From assembly GCA_003343995.1 (NCBI GenBank), contig QAKE01000038.1, positions 1 to 33,417 of the forward strand: DNA of 33,417 nt, read 5' to 3'. The notes beneath the pieces are model-generated. The model searched no databases. It was not told the origin of the DNA and was given only the letters and a program-made list of their open reading frames with translations. The stretch comes from Bacillota bacterium (GTDB taxonomy: Bacteria > Bacillota > Clostridia > Christensenellales > Borkfalkiaceae). Position 1 is the stretch's first letter, and each line of letters starts with the position of its first letter. The position numbers and the translations under genes are program-made. Shown here in pieces: positions 31,202 to 33,417 of the stretch.

Positions 31202-31697
31202 GCGCAGCCTCTTTGGGAAGTTTCTCAAATAAACCGTTAAGCATTTCTCTCGTCTGCCAAAAACTTGGGCTTGTAGATATGGAGTAGCTTATTATTTCCC
31301 GGTTATATAAATCCATTACCGGTGAAAGATAAACTTTCTCATTGCATACGGCAAACTCGGTTACGTCTGTTGTTAATTTCTCATAAGGTTTACTTGCCGT
31401 AAAATCTCTTTTTAGTATATTAGGCGCAACTTTACCAACCTCACCTTTGTATGATTTATATTTGCTTTTACGCTGTTTACCTTGCAAATCAAGGCTTTTC
31501 ATTAGCTTTAATACCGTTTTATGGTTAATTAGTATGCTCTTTTGCCGTAACAAAATAGCAATTCGTCTATATCCGTACCTTTGCTTGTTCTGCTCAAATA
31601 ACTTTTTTATCTCTGTTTTCTCAATGGCATATTTATCCGTTTTATTTCGTTTGAGATGATAGTAAAAAGTACTGCGCGGCAACTTGGATATTTGCAA
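31141..31697 (-). pseudogene. IS3 transposase OrfB, truncated
   Basis: The first half of OrfB (HTH-like KQRYGYRRIAILLRQK region, then the DDE domain with Asp in TTDVTEF and in FHSDQGWQYQ) breaks off after MKEYQR; the catalytic Glu region is absent. The frame overlaps the 3' end of the 30098-31201 gene on the other strand. In a -1 frame it connects backwards to orfA: after the AAAAAG run near 31745-31750 the sequence reads KAEIISELRHRFPLSILLQI, the expected join of an OrfAB fusion. Confidence 0.85.
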
Positions 31698-31735
31698 TAA
31701 TATAGATAGCGGAAATCTGTGCCTTAGCTCTGAGA

Positions 31736-32134
31736 TTATTTCGGCTTTTTGCCGTTCTTTTGCTCTTCCGCTTGAACTAAGGCGTTTAGTTTTTTTATGT
31801 ATTCAAGCTCCGCTTCTAAATATTGGTTGCGTTCTTTTAACCGTTGGTTTTCAGCGATAAGGTCATCCTCTATTGCCTCATCTAACGGTTTCTTTCTCGG
31901 TCTGCCTTTTGAATTCCGTCCGCGTCGCTCTACCATAAAACCACCCGCTCCTTCTTCCAAGTATTTGCGTTCCCACCTATGGAGCGTCCACACTGCTCCG
32001 CCCATAGATTGCGTTACCAAACCGTACTTTCGTGCCGTCTCTCGATAACCCAATCCGTGTTCACGCATATCCATTATAACACGTAACTTGAATTCTGCGC
32101 TATACTTTTTCTGCTTTTGTCCTTTCTTTGCCAT
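31736..32134 (-). CDS. IS3 transposase OrfA (helix-turn-helix)
   Basis: 132 residues. The N-terminal part holds the IS3-type helix-turn-helix (YSAEFKLRVIMDMREHGLGY, then RETARKYGL), followed by a second HTH-like segment (WTLHRWERKYLEEG) and a C-terminal leucine-rich helix for dimerisation (ENQRLKERNQYLEAELEYIK). It ends KKPK at a slippery AAAAAG, where a -1 shift would yield the OrfAB transposase. Start ATG 32134; GGAGG lies in the IS end, within the hairpin at 32141-32174. Confidence 0.92.
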   Translation of the reverse strand: MAKKGQKQKKYSAEFKLRVIMDMREHGLGYRETARKYGLVTQSMGGAVWTLHRWERKYLEEGAGGFMVERRGRNSKGRPRKKPLDEAIEDDLIAENQRLKERNQYLEAELEYIKKLNALVQAEEQKNGKKPK

Positions 32135-32140
32135 AAAAAA

Positions 32141-32179
32141 TGCACCTCCAAAAGCGTCTAACTTTTGGGGTGCATATCA
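32141..32179 (-). repeat. Left IS end with start-occluding hairpin
   Basis: The inverted repeat begins (minus strand) TGATATGCACCCCAAAAG. TGCACCCCAAAAG and CTTTTGGAGGTGCA pair into a hairpin that buries GGAGG, the ribosome site of orfA. A transcript entering from outside would carry this hairpin and be poorly translated, a known IS safety feature. Confidence 0.7.
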
Positions 32180-32191
32180 AAAAGCGGCTTT

Positions 32192-33190
32192 TTAATATGA
32201 AAATTTTTCACCCTCCCGTATCAAATACTCATCTGAAAGGTCTGTATATGCATTCCCTAATTCTCCCAGCGAGTGCCCGACATACGCTTTTATTGCATTA
32301 TCCGCTACCCCGCATTCCTTTAATCTCGAATAAAAAGTCGTCCGTAAATCATATAAAATGTGATTCGGTAAAATTGCATTAAATTTTTCACGCAGTGTAT
32401 AGGGCTTATAAAATTCAAAGAATTCTATGTTTTCCATATACGGACGCAACATTGGCGTCAAAGGTATCTTTTTGGTTTCTTCTTTTCCGTTTTTTCTCTT
32501 GCTATTCCTGCATACAATGAAGCGCCCTACTTTCTTTGCCGTTTCATATTCATTCGGACGCATTCCTGTATATAAGGCAATAGCAAACATTAAATGCTCT
32601 TTTGTTCCTTTTGTTGAGTCAAGTAAAAGTTTTTCTTCTTCCTTTGTCAATGCCGTTCCGTGCGTTCTTTGATGTTTTTGATGAAACACTATATCTAAAG
32701 GATTTTTAGCAATAATGCTGTGATGAATTGCCGCCTTAAATATTACGCTCAATAAAGAATATATTTCATCGGCGGTTTTTCCTTTGCCTTCACTTTTAAT
32801 TTGTTCAAGTAAATCCTGACATTCCTCTGCTGTAATTTTTTTGATTTCCTTTTCATTAAAATACGGCAAGATATATTTATTATACCTGCCTATATCTGAA
32901 ACATAAGTGCTTTTTGCAACTTTCTTCATTCGGAATTTTTCAAAATAGTATAATGAAAAAGCATTAAACGTTATTGGAATATTCCCTTTTTTCACTACTT
33001 TTTCTGCGGTTTTTAACTTTTCAATAAAAAGGGTTTTCGCCGTTTCCAAATTTTTGTTGGTAACTTCTATATTATACCCATTTCTGCGATACCTGATTGT
33101 ATAAGTATAATAATTCTGTCCGCATAAACGTCTTCTTATATGTGCGGTGCACCCTTCTGTTCTAAATTCTTTTCTGAATGCAGTCGGCAT
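32192..33190 (-). CDS. Tyrosine recombinase (integrase), divergent catalytic box
   Basis: 332 residues. The N-terminus has an arm-binding-like beta domain (AHIRRRLCGQNYYTYTIRYR), followed by a core-binding domain (about 75-165) and a catalytic domain: Arg in LYTGMRPNEYE, Lys in RNSKRKNGKE, then YDLRTTF, VGHSLGELGNAYTDLS with the nucleophile Tyr in NAYTDL. The usual HxxR box has Tyr in place of His (LYDLR), and R-T in place of R-H. It lies 13 bases outside the IS left end. ATG 33190; no strong ribosome site. Attachment sites are not visible in the window. Confidence 0.85.
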   Translation of the reverse strand: MPTAFRKEFRTEGCTAHIRRRLCGQNYYTYTIRYRRNGYNIEVTNKNLETAKTLFIEKLKTAEKVVKKGNIPITFNAFSLYYFEKFRMKKVAKSTYVSDIGRYNKYILPYFNEKEIKKITAEECQDLLEQIKSEGKGKTADEIYSLLSVIFKAAIHHSIIAKNPLDIVFHQKHQRTHGTALTKEEEKLLLDSTKGTKEHLMFAIALYTGMRPNEYETAKKVGRFIVCRNSKRKNGKEETKKIPLTPMLRPYMENIEFFEFYKPYTLREKFNAILPNHILYDLRTTFYSRLKECGVADNAIKAYVGHSLGELGNAYTDLSDEYLIREGEKFSY

Positions 33191-33417
33191 TTTATCAATC
33201 TCGTATAATAATGTTGTTTAGATTTAATCCGTTCTACGGACTATCAACATTACTTAGGTTATATTGTTTTGGGGAATAACCGCCCCTTGTGATATAATGG
33301 CATAGATTCTGTGGTTCGGTTTTGGTCATTTTACCGCTTGTCGGTTGAAAGGAGAGTCCGATCTCAGCGTCTATGCCTTTTTGTTGATTAGTTAGATAAC
33401 GCTCCGTCGTTTTATTT
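33191..33417. other. Upstream region of the integrase; possible structured RNA
   Basis: No gene seen. It contains a palindrome TCCGTTCTACGGA (33228-33240), a -10-like TATAAT (33293-33298), and the pair GGCATAGA (33299-33306) / TCTATGCC (33370-33377) followed by TTTTT, which would close a long stem-loop ending like a terminator. Inside are smaller pairs (ACCG/CGGT, GAGA/TCTC) and AAAGGAG at 33348-33354. The TATAAT is too close to the stem to be its promoter, so the RNA, if real, starts further upstream. Confidence 0.35.

Larger units (their letters stand above)
31141..32179 (-). mobile_element. IS3-family (IS150-type) element, 3' part deleted
   Basis: Left end intact: inverted repeat at 32154-32179 and orfA/orfB in order. 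The element stops inside orfB at about 31141, where the truncated nuclease gene begins, so the right end and the second half of the DDE domain are missing. It cannot transpose by itself but could be mobilised only if a right end were supplied. Related to, but different from, the element at 1-750. Confidence 0.85.

Overview
The window reads as a chromosome segment of an anaerobic, endospore-lineage Firmicute (Clostridia, probably an uncultured gut lineage). This rests on strong AGGAGG-type ribosome sites, consensus sigma-A promoters, lipoproteins with a Cys-Lys-Pro start and Asp/Asn/Pro-rich linker, a SpoIVFA/SpoIVFB-like pair and IS150-type IS3 elements. The lineage is an inference. GC-rich native blocks (about 750-14900 and 19800-25500) alternate with clearly AT-richer imported blocks (about 15000-19600 and 26000 to the end).

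Left native block: after the 3' end of an IS3 element (1-750) comes a large leftward carbohydrate locus: two ABC permeases, a solute-binding lipoprotein, a DUF4091 lipoprotein, a secreted binding-type protein, an Ig-like lipoprotein, a transcription terminator, then a GH78-type alpha-L-rhamnosidase and a GH42-like TIM-barrel protein. A divergent AraC-type regulator sits at the head. No ABC ATPase is present, so a shared ATPase encoded elsewhere is expected. The likely job is capture, import and trimming of a rhamnose-containing glycan.

First imported block (about 14985-19600): remains of an integrative element lodged against the 3' end of a tRNA-Arg(ACG) gene. It carries a tail-anchored coiled-coil protein, a rolling-circle (HUH) Rep cut off after its HUH motif, a sigma-like protein, an acidic small protein, an XRE repressor and a tyrosine recombinase fused to a piece of an AAA ATPase gene. 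Four matching 17-bp palindromes lie between the repressor and the divergent operon; one exactly fills the spacer of a perfect TTGACA/TATAAT promoter. A second, broken copy of the tRNA-Arg 5' half lies beside the intact gene.

Right native block (19800-25930): a UroD-family protein, a GH36 alpha-galactosidase, a nitroreductase, the SpoIVFB-like M50 protease with its SpoIVFA-like partner, then tRNA-Met and tRNA-Glu behind a consensus promoter.

Second imported block (26000 to the end): a self-contained two-gene cassette in which both proteins carry an R-x4-H HEPN motif (the best candidate for an undescribed toxin or defence system), a MobV relaxase with a recognisable oriT, a C-terminal piece of an AlwI-family restriction enzyme, a Cap4/DUF4297-like nuclease gene running into a broken IS3 element, and a second tyrosine recombinase. 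Several gene junctions here are deletion scars.
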